Source: Chryseobacterium oryzae
GTDB lineage: Bacteria > Bacteroidota > Bacteroidia > Flavobacteriales > Weeksellaceae
NCBI RefSeq assembly: GCF_022811665.1
Contig: NZ_CP094529.1
Coordinates: 1,984,001 to 2,048,000 of the forward strand
Reading direction: 5' to 3'
DNA: 64,000 nt
Part shown: positions 27,959 to 37,360 of the stretch, in pieces
Layout: each line of letters begins with the position of its first letter
Position numbering within the stretch: the first letter of the stretch is position 1
Program-made: the position numbers and the translations under genes
Notes under the pieces: generated by a model
The model's input: only the letters and a program-made list of their open reading frames with translations
Databases searched by the model: none
What the model was told of the DNA's origin: nothing

Positions 27959-29518
27959 ATGAAGAAAGAACTAATAGTTTCGTATGAAGATGATCTTACA
28001 AAGATTGCTTTGCTGGAGGACGGAAGACTATGTGAACTTCATGAGGAAGAAGACAAAAATGATTTTGTAGTAGGAGATTTATTTATCGGAAAAGTAAAAA
28101 AACTCGCTCCAAACCTTAATGCAGCTTTTGTAAATATCGGTTACGATAAAGACGCTTTTCTGCATTATCAGGATTTAGGACCGCAGTATCTCACGTATAG
28201 AAAATTTCTGAAAGATACCGTTTCGAAAAAACAAACGACTTCTAGCCTGAAAAACTTTGAAATTCAGCCTGAAATTGATAAAAACGGAACCATCGACAAA
28301 ATCATTGCAAAAGATGATATCGTTTTATTACAAATTACCAAAGAGCCTATTTCTACCAAAGGACCAAGAATATCTACACAGATTTCTCTTACCGGCCGTT
28401 TTTTGGTTCTGATACCTTTCGACAACAAAGTATCTATATCTAAGAAAATAGGTAGTTCTGAAGAAAAAATAAGACTTCGCACTCTCATTAACAGCATAAA
28501 ACCTGAAGGTTTTGGCGTCATCATCCGAACAGTGGCAGAAGGAAAAAAAGTAGCAGATCTTCACAATGATATGAATCAGCTGATTCAGAAGTGGGAAAAT
28601 ACTTTTAAAAATATTCAGAAAAATAAAGTTCCGTCTAAAGTTCTGAGTGAGGACGACAAAGCCTCATCTATTCTAAGAGACAACTTTAACCAAGATTTTG
28701 TAAATATCATCTGTGATGATGAACAGATGGTAAATGAAATGAAAAACTATCTGGAAGTTATAGCTCCTGAACGTAAAAATATCGTTCAGTTTTATGACTC
28801 CCACATTCCTCTACTCGAATATTATAACGTTGAAAAACAGCTTAAACAAAGCTTCGGAAAACACGTTAATATTCCCAGTTCTAAAGGTGCTTATCTTGTG
28901 ATAGAACACACAGAGGCACTGCACGTCGTCGACGTTAATTCCGGAAATAACATTACTGCCGGAAATACTGCCAATAAAGAACACGCACTGAACGTGAACA
29001 AAATGGCAGCAACAGAAATAGCAAGACAACTTCGTCTTCGTGATATGGGTGGTATTATTGTCGTAGATTTTATTGATATGACAAACCCGGATCACAGAAA
29101 AGATCTTTACGAGCATTTCCGTACAGAAATGAGCAGGGACAAAGCCCGTCATAAAATTTTACCTCCAAGCAAATTTGGACTGATACAAATTACAAGACAG
29201 AGAAACCGTCCCGAAAAACAAATTGATACCAAAGAAGAAAACCCCAATAAAGACGGAGAAATTGTTGCTCCTATAGTTATTGTGGAAAGAATGGGTGAAA
29301 CCATTAGAACCATTATGCAAAAAGAGAAAGGCAAACTGTTCTTACATGTACATCCTTTCGTAGAGGCTTATCTTACCAAAGGTTTGAAAAGCATCCAAAT
29401 GAAATGGTTTTTAAAATACAGAAAATGGGTTAACATTATCCCAAGAGATTCTTTTAAGTATCTGGAATACAAGATTTACAATTCTAAAAAAGAAGAATTA
29501 AGCAGTTATTCCAACTAA
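27959..29518 (+). CDS. rng: Ribonuclease E/G family protein (RNase G type)
   Basis: Single-strand-specific endoribonuclease for rRNA maturation and mRNA turnover. The 519-aa product has the S1 RNA-binding domain near residues 38-130 (GDLFIGKVKKLAPNLNAAFV), the 5'-sensor/RNase H-like region, and the DNase I-like catalytic site with the metal-binding aspartates in HVVDVNSG and MGGIIVVDFIDM. The zinc-link (CPxCxG) that joins protomers in E. coli RNase E/G is missing: after LIQITRQRNRPEKQIDTKE the sequence reads ENPNKDGEIVAP with no cysteine. The C-terminus ends without the long scaffold of RNase E. Confidence 0.95.
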   Translation: MKKELIVSYEDDLTKIALLEDGRLCELHEEEDKNDFVVGDLFIGKVKKLAPNLNAAFVNIGYDKDAFLHYQDLGPQYLTYRKFLKDTVSKKQTTSSLKNFEIQPEIDKNGTIDKIIAKDDIVLLQITKEPISTKGPRISTQISLTGRFLVLIPFDNKVSISKKIGSSEEKIRLRTLINSIKPEGFGVIIRTVAEGKKVADLHNDMNQLIQKWENTFKNIQKNKVPSKVLSEDDKASSILRDNFNQDFVNIICDDEQMVNEMKNYLEVIAPERKNIVQFYDSHIPLLEYYNVEKQLKQSFGKHVNIPSSKGAYLVIEHTEALHVVDVNSGNNITAGNTANKEHALNVNKMAATEIARQLRLRDMGGIIVVDFIDMTNPDHRKDLYEHFRTEMSRDKARHKILPPSKFGLIQITRQRNRPEKQIDTKEENPNKDGEIVAPIVIVERMGETIRTIMQKEKGKLFLHVHPFVEAYLTKGLKSIQMKWFLKYRKWVNIIPRDSFKYLEYKIYNSKKEELSSYSN

Positions 29519-29528
29519 ATTACAATTA

Positions 29529-29553
29529 AAACCTCCTTTTCGGGAGGTTTTTT
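29529..29553 (+). terminator. Terminator after the RNase G gene
   Basis: 8-bp stem AAACCTCC / GGAGGTTT with a 6-base loop and TTTTTTC tail. Confidence 0.9.
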
Positions 29554-29699
29554 CTTTCAATTCCTTCATCATTACATTGAAATTTAAATATGTAAAGAAA
29601 TAAATTTAGAATTATAAAACAATACAAATTAAAGTTCGTCAAAAAATTTGATAACCATTCTGAATAAATTTATTAACCAGAATAGTATTGTTTTTAAGG

Positions 29700-31469
29700 C
29701 TACAAAGGGCTCACCAATTGTAAAAACCATTCTTTTACTTCGCCTTGCAGATGTGGTGCAAGCTTTTCTTCACAGGTTTTGTGGTAAGTATTCAGCCAAT
29801 TAATTTCTTCAGAAGAAAGAAGCTCTTTTACCACAGTATCTTTAAAAAACGGACAAATCGTTAAGGTTTCGAATTCATAAAAAATTCCGTTTGCAGTAGC
29901 TTCAGATTCTTTTACGGCAATAAGATTTTCATGACGAATCCCATATTCTCCCTCTACATAATATCCAGGTTCGTTGGAACACACCATTCCTACCATTAAT
30001 TCCTGAGGATTCAAATCTTTTCTTATATTTTGTGGCCCTTCATGTACATTCATAAAACTTCCCACACCGTGTCCTGTTCCGTGGTTGTAATCTTTACCGT
30101 TCATCCACAAAGGCAATCTTGCGATAGCATCCAGCTGAACTCCTTTGGTACCTTTAGGAAATTTCACCATTGATAAACGAATCATCCCCTGCAAAACCAA
30201 CGTAGAATTGATTTTAAACTCCTCCGAAACTGCCCCTAAAGCCAAAGTTCGGGTAATATCGGTTGTTCCTTCTAGATACTGACCTCCGGAATCCACCAAA
30301 ATACTTGCATCATTGGTAACTTCATTACTTCCTTCAGATTTGGCAGAATAATGAATCACAGCACCATTATTTTTATATCCTATGATGCTTCCGAAACTTT
30401 CTCCCACGAAGTTTTCTCCTGCCGCACGAAACTCTCTTAATTTTTGCCCGATAGAATATTCATTCATAGCTTCTTTGCCGGCATTTTGGATAAGCCAGTA
30501 AAGAAATTTCACCATAGCAACGCCGTCTCTTACCATCACTTTTCTGAAACCATCCAGCTCGGTTTCATTTTTCTGAGCCTTCATCAAATTTCCAGGAGGA
30601 TTAGCTTTTATAAAGGTATTGCCCGCTTTTAAAGCTTCAAAAACAGATTGATTGCTGTTTGGAGACACCAAAATATTTTCATTGCTGAAGTTTCTCAAAT
30701 GACTGTAAAAATCTTCATAAGGCATCATTTTTACGAAAGATTCATCCATCTGCTTTCTGGCTTCCACATCCATTTTATCAAGATCTGTGAAAAGAATAGC
30801 ATCATTTTTTGTAATGATAATATACCCTAAAAATACAGGATTGCTCTCTACATCACTGCCTCTAAGGTTCAAAGTCCATGCAACATCATCAAGACTTGAA
30901 ATAATATGAACCGTAGCCTCCAGCTCTTCCATTTTCTGGCGGATTGCAGAAATTTTATCACTTACAGATTTCCCAGCTCTTTCTATAGGATGCGTATAAA
31001 TCGGATTTTTTGAAGGAGTACCTCTTTCTTTCCAAATTTCTTTTAATAAAGGAAGATCTACCAGAGTTAAATTTTTTGCATTCAGTTTCTGATGCAAGAG
31101 TTCCCAGTTGGAGTGGGAAGTTGCCAAAGCATTTACCGCAACTTTTCCGTTGGAAGGAATTTCAGAAATAATCCAGTCGATATAATTAGGAGTTCCCTCC
31201 ATTCCGTCTTTAAAAAGATCAATCCCCGAACCAGCCAGTTCTACAGGAGCCTGAGTAAAATATCTTCCATCTGTCCACAGCCCTGCTTTATCTTTTGTAA
31301 CTACCACAAAGCCGGCAGAACCCATAAATCCCGAAAGCCAAGCTCTCTCCTGCCATTCCTGAGGCAAATATTCGCTCATGTGAGGATCTGCAGAATATAC
31401 TATAAACGCATCAATATTATTTTTCTGCATTTCTTCACGAAGTGCAGCTACTTTTTCCTTTGAAGTCAT
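29700..31469 (-). CDS. Aminopeptidase P family metallopeptidase (M24B)
   Basis: Cytosolic Xaa-Pro aminopeptidase of 589 aa. This is the long form with two creatinase-type N-terminal domains (about residues 1-310), then the pita-bread catalytic domain. Metal ligands are visible in LVDSGGQYLEGTTDITRT (two Asp), HGTGHGVGSFMNVHEGP (His), NEPGYYVEGEYGIRHENL (Glu) and the final Glu in EFETLTICPF. The C-terminal M24_C extension (LSSEEINWLNTYHKTCEEKLAPHL) is typical of eukaryote-like XPNPEP. It cleaves an N-terminal residue that precedes proline. Single gene on the minus strand between two plus-strand groups. Confidence 0.95.
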   Translation of the reverse strand: MTSKEKVAALREEMQKNNIDAFIVYSADPHMSEYLPQEWQERAWLSGFMGSAGFVVVTKDKAGLWTDGRYFTQAPVELAGSGIDLFKDGMEGTPNYIDWIISEIPSNGKVAVNALATSHSNWELLHQKLNAKNLTLVDLPLLKEIWKERGTPSKNPIYTHPIERAGKSVSDKISAIRQKMEELEATVHIISSLDDVAWTLNLRGSDVESNPVFLGYIIITKNDAILFTDLDKMDVEARKQMDESFVKMMPYEDFYSHLRNFSNENILVSPNSNQSVFEALKAGNTFIKANPPGNLMKAQKNETELDGFRKVMVRDGVAMVKFLYWLIQNAGKEAMNEYSIGQKLREFRAAGENFVGESFGSIIGYKNNGAVIHYSAKSEGSNEVTNDASILVDSGGQYLEGTTDITRTLALGAVSEEFKINSTLVLQGMIRLSMVKFPKGTKGVQLDAIARLPLWMNGKDYNHGTGHGVGSFMNVHEGPQNIRKDLNPQELMVGMVCSNEPGYYVEGEYGIRHENLIAVKESEATANGIFYEFETLTICPFFKDTVVKELLSSEEINWLNTYHKTCEEKLAPHLQGEVKEWFLQLVSPL

Positions 31470-31737
31470 TTTTTTACCAATTTTAAAGATGGAAAGTTAC
31501 GGAATTTTAAAATTTTGAAATCATCTGAACCGTTAAAAAAAACCTAAGATTATACCGTTTTGCATTTCAAATTTTGTTTTTCAGAAGTAAATGAAACGGT
31601 TTTGTTTGCCTTTATTTTCAGTATTTTTTTTAAAATTACTTGTCTCTACTTGCATTTTTTTCATTATCAGAACATGTTTTTCTCTTTTTGCCGATTCAAT
31701 TTAAAAAATTTGGAAAGGTTATTGCTATTCTGCTCTT

Positions 31738-32175
31738 ATGAAACCACAGAATTATCAAAACCACAGAAAATTTTATCCGCTACACCACTTCGTTTTATTG
31801 CCGATACTTTTCTTTTTAGAAATATTAGGGATTTATAAAGTTTTTAAAGATTCTGAAAACGAACTTATATGGATTTTATTTTCCGTACTCATTTTTTTAA
31901 TTCTTTTTTTTAGCATTATGGTTCGCCAGCATTATGCATTAGGACTTCAGAACAGAATCGTAAGGCTTGAATTTAAACAGAGATATTTTGAAATCTATGG
32001 TGAAAGATCAGATGAAACTGAAGGAAAACTGAAATTCAGCCAGATTGCAGCTTTACGTTTTGCTTATGATGATGAATTTAAAATTCTTCTGGAAAAAACA
32101 TTAAAAGAAAACCTGAGCGGTGATGAGATTAAAAAATCTATTAAAAACTGGCGCGGAGATTATCACAGAATTTAA
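31738..32175 (+). CDS. Membrane protein resembling DUF6526
   Basis: A 145-aa protein with two adjacent hydrophobic helices (HFVLLPILFFLEILGIY at about residues 17-33 and LIWILFSVLIFLILFFSIMV at about 43-62) followed by a soluble, charged C-terminal half (RIVRLEFKQRYFEIYGERSD, LRFAYDDEFKILLEKTLKENL). The N-terminus MKPQNYQNHRKFYPLHH is the pattern I associate with DUF6526, a Bacteroidota family of unknown role. It precedes a small lipoprotein and topoisomerase IB, with a 35-base gap to the next gene, suggesting one operon. Confidence 0.82.
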   Translation: MKPQNYQNHRKFYPLHHFVLLPILFFLEILGIYKVFKDSENELIWILFSVLIFLILFFSIMVRQHYALGLQNRIVRLEFKQRYFEIYGERSDETEGKLKFSQIAALRFAYDDEFKILLEKTLKENLSGDEIKKSIKNWRGDYHRI

Positions 32176-32210
32176 ACAATATTAAAACAAATCAATAAAA
32201 TTAAATTATT

Positions 32211-32378
32211 ATGAAAAAATTAGCTTTATTCAGCGTTACATTAATGTCTTTGATGCTTTTAACAAGCTGTGAGGCGGTAGAAACAATCTTCAAAGCCGGT
32301 ATGTGGAGGGGAATTATCGTAGTGGTAGGAATTCTGGGTCTTATCTTGTGGTTATTTTCAAGAGGTAAAAACTCATAA
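32211..32378 (+). CDS. 55-residue small lipoprotein with C-terminal membrane helix
   Basis: The ORF encodes a lipoprotein signal ending MLLTSC (Cys 20), a short spacer containing EAVETIFKAGMWRG, and a second hydrophobic helix IIVVVGILGLILWLFS before a basic end (RGKNS). I recall similar small flavobacterial proteins being labelled phosphatidate cytidylyltransferase in databases, which cannot be right for 55 residues. It sits between the DUF6526-like gene and topoisomerase IB, with only 3 bases before the latter's ATG, so co-expression is likely. Function unknown. Confidence 0.75.
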   Translation: MKKLALFSVTLMSLMLLTSCEAVETIFKAGMWRGIIVVVGILGLILWLFSRGKNS

Positions 32379-32381
32379 ATC

Positions 32382-33485
32382 ATGGAAAATTCTGATCTTG
32401 AAATTATTTCGCACCTAAAACCTTCCAAGATCATCAAAATTATGAAAGATCCGGTGGCTTCTGCAAAAGCGGTAAATTTAATTTATACGTCGGATGCAGA
32501 AGCTTCCGGCATTATTCGCCGAAAAAGAGGAAAAAAATTTCAATATTTTAAAAACGATGAGAAGATTAAGGATAAAGATGAAATTAAACGCATCAACAGT
32601 TTGGTAATTCCTCCCGCTTGGGAAAATGTATGGATTTGTGCATTAGATAACGGGCATCTTCAGGCAACAGGTTTTGATGTAAAAAAAAGAAAGCAATACC
32701 GTTATCATCCTTTATGGAGTGCTCTCAGAAACCATACCAAATTTTACAGAATGCTTCAGTTTGGGTATGCTTTGCCTGAAATCCGTTTACAGCTTGAAAA
32801 AGATTTAGCCTTAAAAAATTTTGAAAAAAGGAAAATTTTAGCCTTAATTGTAAGTTTGATGCAGCGTACAAATATCCGTATTGGAAACAATATTTACGAA
32901 AAACTTTACGGATCTTTTGGACTGACTACTCTTAAAGAAAAACATGTAAAAGTAGAGGGGCAAAAGATCAATTTTTCTTTCAAAGGTAAAAAAGGGGTAA
33001 TGCACAACGTTAATCTGAAAAGTAAGAGGTTGGCAAAACTCATCATGAAATGTAAAGAAATCCCGGGAAAAGAGCTTTTTCAGTATATTGATGATGAAGG
33101 AAAAAGGCATTCTGTAGATTCCGGAATGGTAAATGACTATATAAAAGAACTGAGTGGTGAAGATTTCACAGCTAAAGACTTCAGAACATGGTCGGGAACC
33201 GTAAATGCTTTAATTGCTTTTAAAGAAATCGGCTATGCCGAAAATAATTCTCAGTATAAAAAGAAAATAAAAGCAGCTCTGGATATTGTGGCAGAACATT
33301 TGGGAAACACCAGTACCGTGTGCAGAAAATACTATGTACACCCATTAGTCATTAACCTTTATGAAAATAATACCATAAAAAAATACCTGGACGAGCTGGA
33401 AACTATTGAAGAAAATGACGGAAAAGCAGGATTAACTCACGAAGAAAAGCTTGTTTTAAAAATTCTTGAAACAGAGAAAATGTAA
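32382..33485 (+). CDS. DNA topoisomerase IB
   Basis: Poxvirus-like (type IB) topoisomerase of 367 aa, which relaxes supercoils through a 3'-phosphotyrosine link. The N-terminal domain contains IPPAWENVWICALDNGHLQATGFD and KKRKQYRYHPLW. The catalytic pentad is visible: Arg in MQRTNIRIGN (about residue 165), Lys in SFKGKKG, Arg in FRTWSGTVNA, a histidine/asparagine region in AEHLGNTSTVCRKYYVHP, and the nucleophilic Tyr in that last motif. This enzyme type is scattered in bacteria and probably spread by transfer, but it is common in Bacteroidota. The ATG follows the small lipoprotein stop by 3 bases. Confidence 0.95.
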   Translation: MENSDLEIISHLKPSKIIKIMKDPVASAKAVNLIYTSDAEASGIIRRKRGKKFQYFKNDEKIKDKDEIKRINSLVIPPAWENVWICALDNGHLQATGFDVKKRKQYRYHPLWSALRNHTKFYRMLQFGYALPEIRLQLEKDLALKNFEKRKILALIVSLMQRTNIRIGNNIYEKLYGSFGLTTLKEKHVKVEGQKINFSFKGKKGVMHNVNLKSKRLAKLIMKCKEIPGKELFQYIDDEGKRHSVDSGMVNDYIKELSGEDFTAKDFRTWSGTVNALIAFKEIGYAENNSQYKKKIKAALDIVAEHLGNTSTVCRKYYVHPLVINLYENNTIKKYLDELETIEENDGKAGLTHEEKLVLKILETEKM

Positions 33486-33564
33486 ATTTCAGATTCAATG
33501 ATTCCAAACTTATTTCTGAAATAAATCACATCAGAGAATCTTTTATCATAAGTTTTAAAAGTTG

Positions 33565-33572
33565 TAAATTTG
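33565..33572 (+). promoter_or_regulatory. -7 box that decides the pruA start
   Basis: TAAATTTG fits TAnnTTTG and overlaps the first codon (GTG 33572) of the longer open frame, so translation more likely begins at ATG 33602. No clear -33 TTG. Confidence 0.55.
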
Positions 33573-33601
33573 TGAAAAAGCAAAACAAACAATACAACGA
33601 T

Positions 33602-35227
33602 ATGTCAAAAGCAATTTCGCAAGTCCCTTTTGCAGTAAATGAGCCTGTAACATCTTATTTACCAGGATCTTCAGAAGTAAAATCTCTTCTTGCCACTTAC
33701 AAAAAAATGTGGGCAGAAAAAACTGAAGTACCAATGATTATTAATGGTAAAGAAGTTAAAACAGGAGATAAGGTACAACTACAGTCACCACAGGATCACA
33801 CTCATGATTTTGGTTTCTACCATAAAGGAACCATGCAGCATGTAGATGATGCCATTAATGCCGCTTTAGCAGCAAAAAAACAGTGGAACGAACTGGGTTG
33901 GGAACAGCGTGCAGCCATTTTCTTAAAGGCAGCTGATCTTTTGGCAGGACCTTACAGAGACGTAATTAATGCTGCAACCATGATTGGGCAGTCTAAAAAT
34001 GTTCATCAGACTGAAATTGATGCAGCGTGTGAATTCATAGATTTCCTAAGATTCAACGTAGAATTTATGACGGAAATGTATTCTGAGCAACCAGTCTCTG
34101 ATGCAGGAATCTGGAATAGAATAGAATATAGACCATTAGAAGGTTTCTGTTTTGCAGTAACTCCGTTCAACTTTACAGCAATTTCAGGAAACCTGCCAAC
34201 CTGTATGGCAATGCTCGGGAATGTAGTGGTTTGGAAACCATCAGACAAGCAAATTTATTCTGCGAAAGTAATTATGGATGTTTTAGCAGAAGCTGGTCTT
34301 CCTGCAGGTGTTATTAACATGATTTTTACAGACGGAAAAGAAACTGCTGATAAAGTTTTGGCACACAGAGATTTTGCTGGACTTCATTTTACAGGTTCTA
34401 CAAAGGTTTTTCAGGGAATGTGGAAAATGATTGGCGATAATATTCATAACTACAGAACGTACCCTAGAATTGTAGGTGAAACAGGAGGAAAAGATTTCGT
34501 GATTGCCCATTCTTCTGCTAATGTGGATGCTGTAGCTACTGCTTTGGTAAGAGGTGCTTACGAATATCAGGGACAGAAGTGTTCCGCAGCTTCCAGAGCA
34601 TATATTCCTAAATCTATTTGGAATGATGTGAAAAAAGTAATGGAAACTCAGATTTCATCTATAAAAGTAGGTTCTCCTGAAGATCCTTCCAATTTTGTGA
34701 ATGCTGTAATTGATAAAAACTCTTTCGAAAAATGTAAAGGATACATCGACAGAGCCAATGCTTCTACCGAAGCCAACGTAGTGATCGGTGGTAAAACAGA
34801 TGATTCTAAAGGTTGGTTTGTTTATCCTACCGTAATTGAAACCACAAATCCTCATTACGAAAGTATGGTGGAAGAAATCTTCGGGCCTATTTTATCTATC
34901 TATGTATACGAAGATGAACAATGGGCAGAAACTTTGCAGTTGGTAGATTCTTCATCTCCTTATTCCTTAACGGGATCTGTTTTTGCACAAGACAGATATG
35001 TAATTAATGAAGCATTCAAAGCTTTGGAAAATGCATCAGGAAACTTTTATATCAACGACAAGCCAACGGGTGCCGTTGTAGGGCAACAGCCTTTCGGCGG
35101 AGGAAGAGCTTCCGGAACCAATGATAAAGCCGGTTCTAAGATGAATCTTTTGAGATGGACTTCAGTAAGATCCATCAAAGAAACTTTTGTTTCTCCTAAA
35201 GATTACAAATATCCATATTTGGGATAA
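33602..35227 (+). CDS. pruA: L-glutamate gamma-semialdehyde dehydrogenase
   Basis: Second step of proline breakdown: oxidises glutamate semialdehyde (from pyrroline-5-carboxylate) to glutamate with NAD. The 541-aa product has the aldehyde dehydrogenase fold with the NAD site FTGSTKVFQGM, the general base in VGETGGKDF, the catalytic Cys in YQGQKCSAASRAYIP and the C-terminal FGGGRASGTNDKAG. Length and IEYRPLEGFCFAVTPFNFTAI match the mitochondrial-type stand-alone P5C dehydrogenase, not the PutA fusion. No PRODH gene is adjacent. It ends at a strong terminator. Confidence 0.97.
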   Translation: MSKAISQVPFAVNEPVTSYLPGSSEVKSLLATYKKMWAEKTEVPMIINGKEVKTGDKVQLQSPQDHTHDFGFYHKGTMQHVDDAINAALAAKKQWNELGWEQRAAIFLKAADLLAGPYRDVINAATMIGQSKNVHQTEIDAACEFIDFLRFNVEFMTEMYSEQPVSDAGIWNRIEYRPLEGFCFAVTPFNFTAISGNLPTCMAMLGNVVVWKPSDKQIYSAKVIMDVLAEAGLPAGVINMIFTDGKETADKVLAHRDFAGLHFTGSTKVFQGMWKMIGDNIHNYRTYPRIVGETGGKDFVIAHSSANVDAVATALVRGAYEYQGQKCSAASRAYIPKSIWNDVKKVMETQISSIKVGSPEDPSNFVNAVIDKNSFEKCKGYIDRANASTEANVVIGGKTDDSKGWFVYPTVIETTNPHYESMVEEIFGPILSIYVYEDEQWAETLQLVDSSSPYSLTGSVFAQDRYVINEAFKALENASGNFYINDKPTGAVVGQQPFGGGRASGTNDKAGSKMNLLRWTSVRSIKETFVSPKDYKYPYLG

Positions 35228-35248
35228 AATTAAAAATACCATTAACAA

Positions 35249-35283
35249 AAAAAGCCTTGAAAATAAATTTTCAAGGCTTTTTT
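35249..35283 (+). terminator. Bidirectional terminator between pruA and the RNA methyltransferase gene
   Basis: Long stem AAAGCCTTGAAAAT / ATTTTCAAGGCTTT flanked by A- and T-runs. Confidence 0.95.
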
Positions 35284-35305
35284 ACTAATATGTTTTATAA
35301 AAATA

Positions 35306-36472
35306 TTATTTTTTATCTTCTAATTTATGTACTTTCTTAGTACCTTCATACATTTCGTATTGTAAAAATCTTGTTTCCAATTTTCCGTTGAAAAGTTTAA
35401 TTTTTCTTGAAGGTCGAAGTCCAATTTTCTTTACCGCTTCCAAATCTGAAGAAATGAGCCAAGCCAAAGTATTTGGATAATTCGTTTTAAATGTATCCCC
35501 TATTTTCTTATAAAAATCGTCATCATTTATAGAAATTCTTTCATCGTATGGAGGATTGAACACCATTAACAAAGGGAAAAGATCTTTTTTAGAATCGAAG
35601 AAATTCTGTTTTTTCACTTCAATAATATCTTCCATTTCTGCAGATTCTACATTGGTTCTTGCGGCATTCAGCATTCTCGCATCAATATCATAACCAACAA
35701 TTTTTCCTGTAAATTCTTTCACTCTGTTTACCCTTACTTCTTTAATCTTAGAAAACAAATCTGCATCGTAGTTTTTCCAGTTCTGGAATGAAAATCTTCT
35801 TCTGAAAATCTGAGCAGGCAAATCGAGTGCAATCATTGCAGCTTCAATTAAAAGAGTTCCTGAACCACACATTGGATCTAGAAAATTTCCTTTTCCGTCC
35901 CAACCAGCCAACTGAAGCATACCGCTTGCCAAAACTTCATTAATAGGAGCTTCTCCCTGCTCTTTTCTGTAACCTCTTTTAAAGAGCGGATCACCGGAAG
36001 AATCGAGAGAAATGGTAACCAATTCGCGATCAATATGCAAGTGAAATTTTATATCCGGAGATTTTGTTTCTATACTTGGTCTTTTATGGTATTTGTTCTG
36101 AAAATAATCTACAATGGCATCCTTCATCTTAAAAGTCATGAATTGGGAATGCTTGAATCTTTCAGAATTTACCGTAGAATCTATTGCAAATGTTTGATCT
36201 ACGTCCATAAACTCGTCCCATTCAAACTTAAAAAGCTTATCATAAAATTTACTTTCATTGAACGCTTTAAACTCCAGAATAGGAATAATAATTTTAAGAG
36301 CAGTTCTAGCAGAATAATTTATTTTATATAAAAAGCCTAAATCGCCTTCACAGTTTACTGCACGATTTTTAATTTCTACGTTTCTCCCGCCAAGCTTTTT
36401 TATTTCTTCCGCCAAGATAACTTCCAGTCCGAAAAATGTTTTTATCTGAATTTTGAGATTTTCTGTATCCAT
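35306..36472 (-). CDS. THUMP-domain RNA methyltransferase, RlmL/YpsC type
   Basis: SAM-dependent N2-guanine methyltransferase of 23S rRNA or similar RNA. The 388-aa protein has an N-terminal ferredoxin-like/THUMP region (about residues 1-160, KTFFGLEVILAEEIKKLGG), the GYRKEQGEAPINEVLASGML bridge, and the methyltransferase domain with FLDPMCGSGTLLIEAAM near 205 and the catalytic LMVFNPPYDERI near 295. This corresponds to the N-terminal half of E. coli RlmKL, without the RlmK part, so m2G modification at the RlmL site is the best guess. It is divergent from the next methyltransferase gene. Confidence 0.93.
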   Translation of the reverse strand: MDTENLKIQIKTFFGLEVILAEEIKKLGGRNVEIKNRAVNCEGDLGFLYKINYSARTALKIIIPILEFKAFNESKFYDKLFKFEWDEFMDVDQTFAIDSTVNSERFKHSQFMTFKMKDAIVDYFQNKYHKRPSIETKSPDIKFHLHIDRELVTISLDSSGDPLFKRGYRKEQGEAPINEVLASGMLQLAGWDGKGNFLDPMCGSGTLLIEAAMIALDLPAQIFRRRFSFQNWKNYDADLFSKIKEVRVNRVKEFTGKIVGYDIDARMLNAARTNVESAEMEDIIEVKKQNFFDSKKDLFPLLMVFNPPYDERISINDDDFYKKIGDTFKTNYPNTLAWLISSDLEAVKKIGLRPSRKIKLFNGKLETRFLQYEMYEGTKKVHKLEDKK

Positions 36473-36614
36473 TCTGCAAAAATAGTCAAATTTTAATCGT
36501 TAAGTTGTGTTGATGAGTTTTGATAATAAAATAATCTCATAATCTCATGAATACTGTTTTGATTCATGATTTTGCTTAGGTTAAGCTTCCAACAAAAATC
36601 CTTACTTTTGCAAT

Positions 36615-37352
36615 ATGGAATGGTTTGAATCTTGGTTTGATACCCCTTATTATCACATACTTTACAGCAACAGAGATTACACAGAAGCAGAAAATTTCAT
36701 TACTGCATTAACATCTGAACTTCAACTTGCAAAATCATCAAAAATAATAGATTTAGCCTGTGGTAAAGGAAGACATTCGGTTTTTCTGAATCAGCTTGGT
36801 TACGATGTTTTAGGCTTAGATCTTTCAAAACAAAGTATTGATCATAATAAAAAATTTGAAACTCATGACTCTGAGCCTGCACTTCATTTTCAGGTTCATG
36901 ATATGCGAAATCCCATAAAAGCCGAACCTGTAGACGCAGTTTTTAACCTTTTTACAAGTTTTGGATATTTTGATAATGAAGAAGATGACCGAAAAGTTTT
37001 TCAGTCTGTACATGAAATTCTTAAACCAGAAGGTTATTTTGTTCTCGATTATCTTAATGAACAGTTTGTAAGAAATACTTTAGTTCCTGAAGCAACTGTA
37101 AACAGAGAGGGAATTGATTTTAAAATTTCCAAAAAAATCGAAGGGAGACACATCATAAAGGATATACAATTTGAAGCTGATGGTAAATCTCATCATTTTT
37201 TTGAAAAAGTGAAGCTTCACACTTTAGAAACCATTGAAAATTACGCTCAAGAATGTGGGTTTGAAAGAATCACAATTTGGGGAGATTATCAACTGAACGA
37301 TTTTGAAAAAGAAAAATCTCCACGTTGCATTAACCTATTCAGGAAAAAATAA
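36615..37352 (+). CDS. Class I SAM-dependent methyltransferase
   Basis: A 245-aa methyltransferase starting MEWFESWFDTPYYHILYSNRD, a start well conserved in Bacteroidota. The SAM motif I is IIDLACGKGRHSVFLNQLGY near residue 45, motif II VLGLDLSKQSI, and an acidic FNLFTSFGYFDNEEDD after motif III. Substrate unknown. A ZIP transporter gene begins 8 bases after the stop, so the two are probably co-transcribed. Relation of function between them is not evident. Confidence 0.9.
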   Translation: MEWFESWFDTPYYHILYSNRDYTEAENFITALTSELQLAKSSKIIDLACGKGRHSVFLNQLGYDVLGLDLSKQSIDHNKKFETHDSEPALHFQVHDMRNPIKAEPVDAVFNLFTSFGYFDNEEDDRKVFQSVHEILKPEGYFVLDYLNEQFVRNTLVPEATVNREGIDFKISKKIEGRHIIKDIQFEADGKSHHFFEKVKLHTLETIENYAQECGFERITIWGDYQLNDFEKEKSPRCINLFRKK

Positions 37353-37360
37353 CAGCATTT

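Noticed and set aside
31560..31838. Open frame of 92 codons before the DUF6526-like gene
   Set aside because: Phe/Leu-rich, starts at TTG, overlaps the better-supported gene at 31738 in another frame, and looks like a translated AT-rich spacer.
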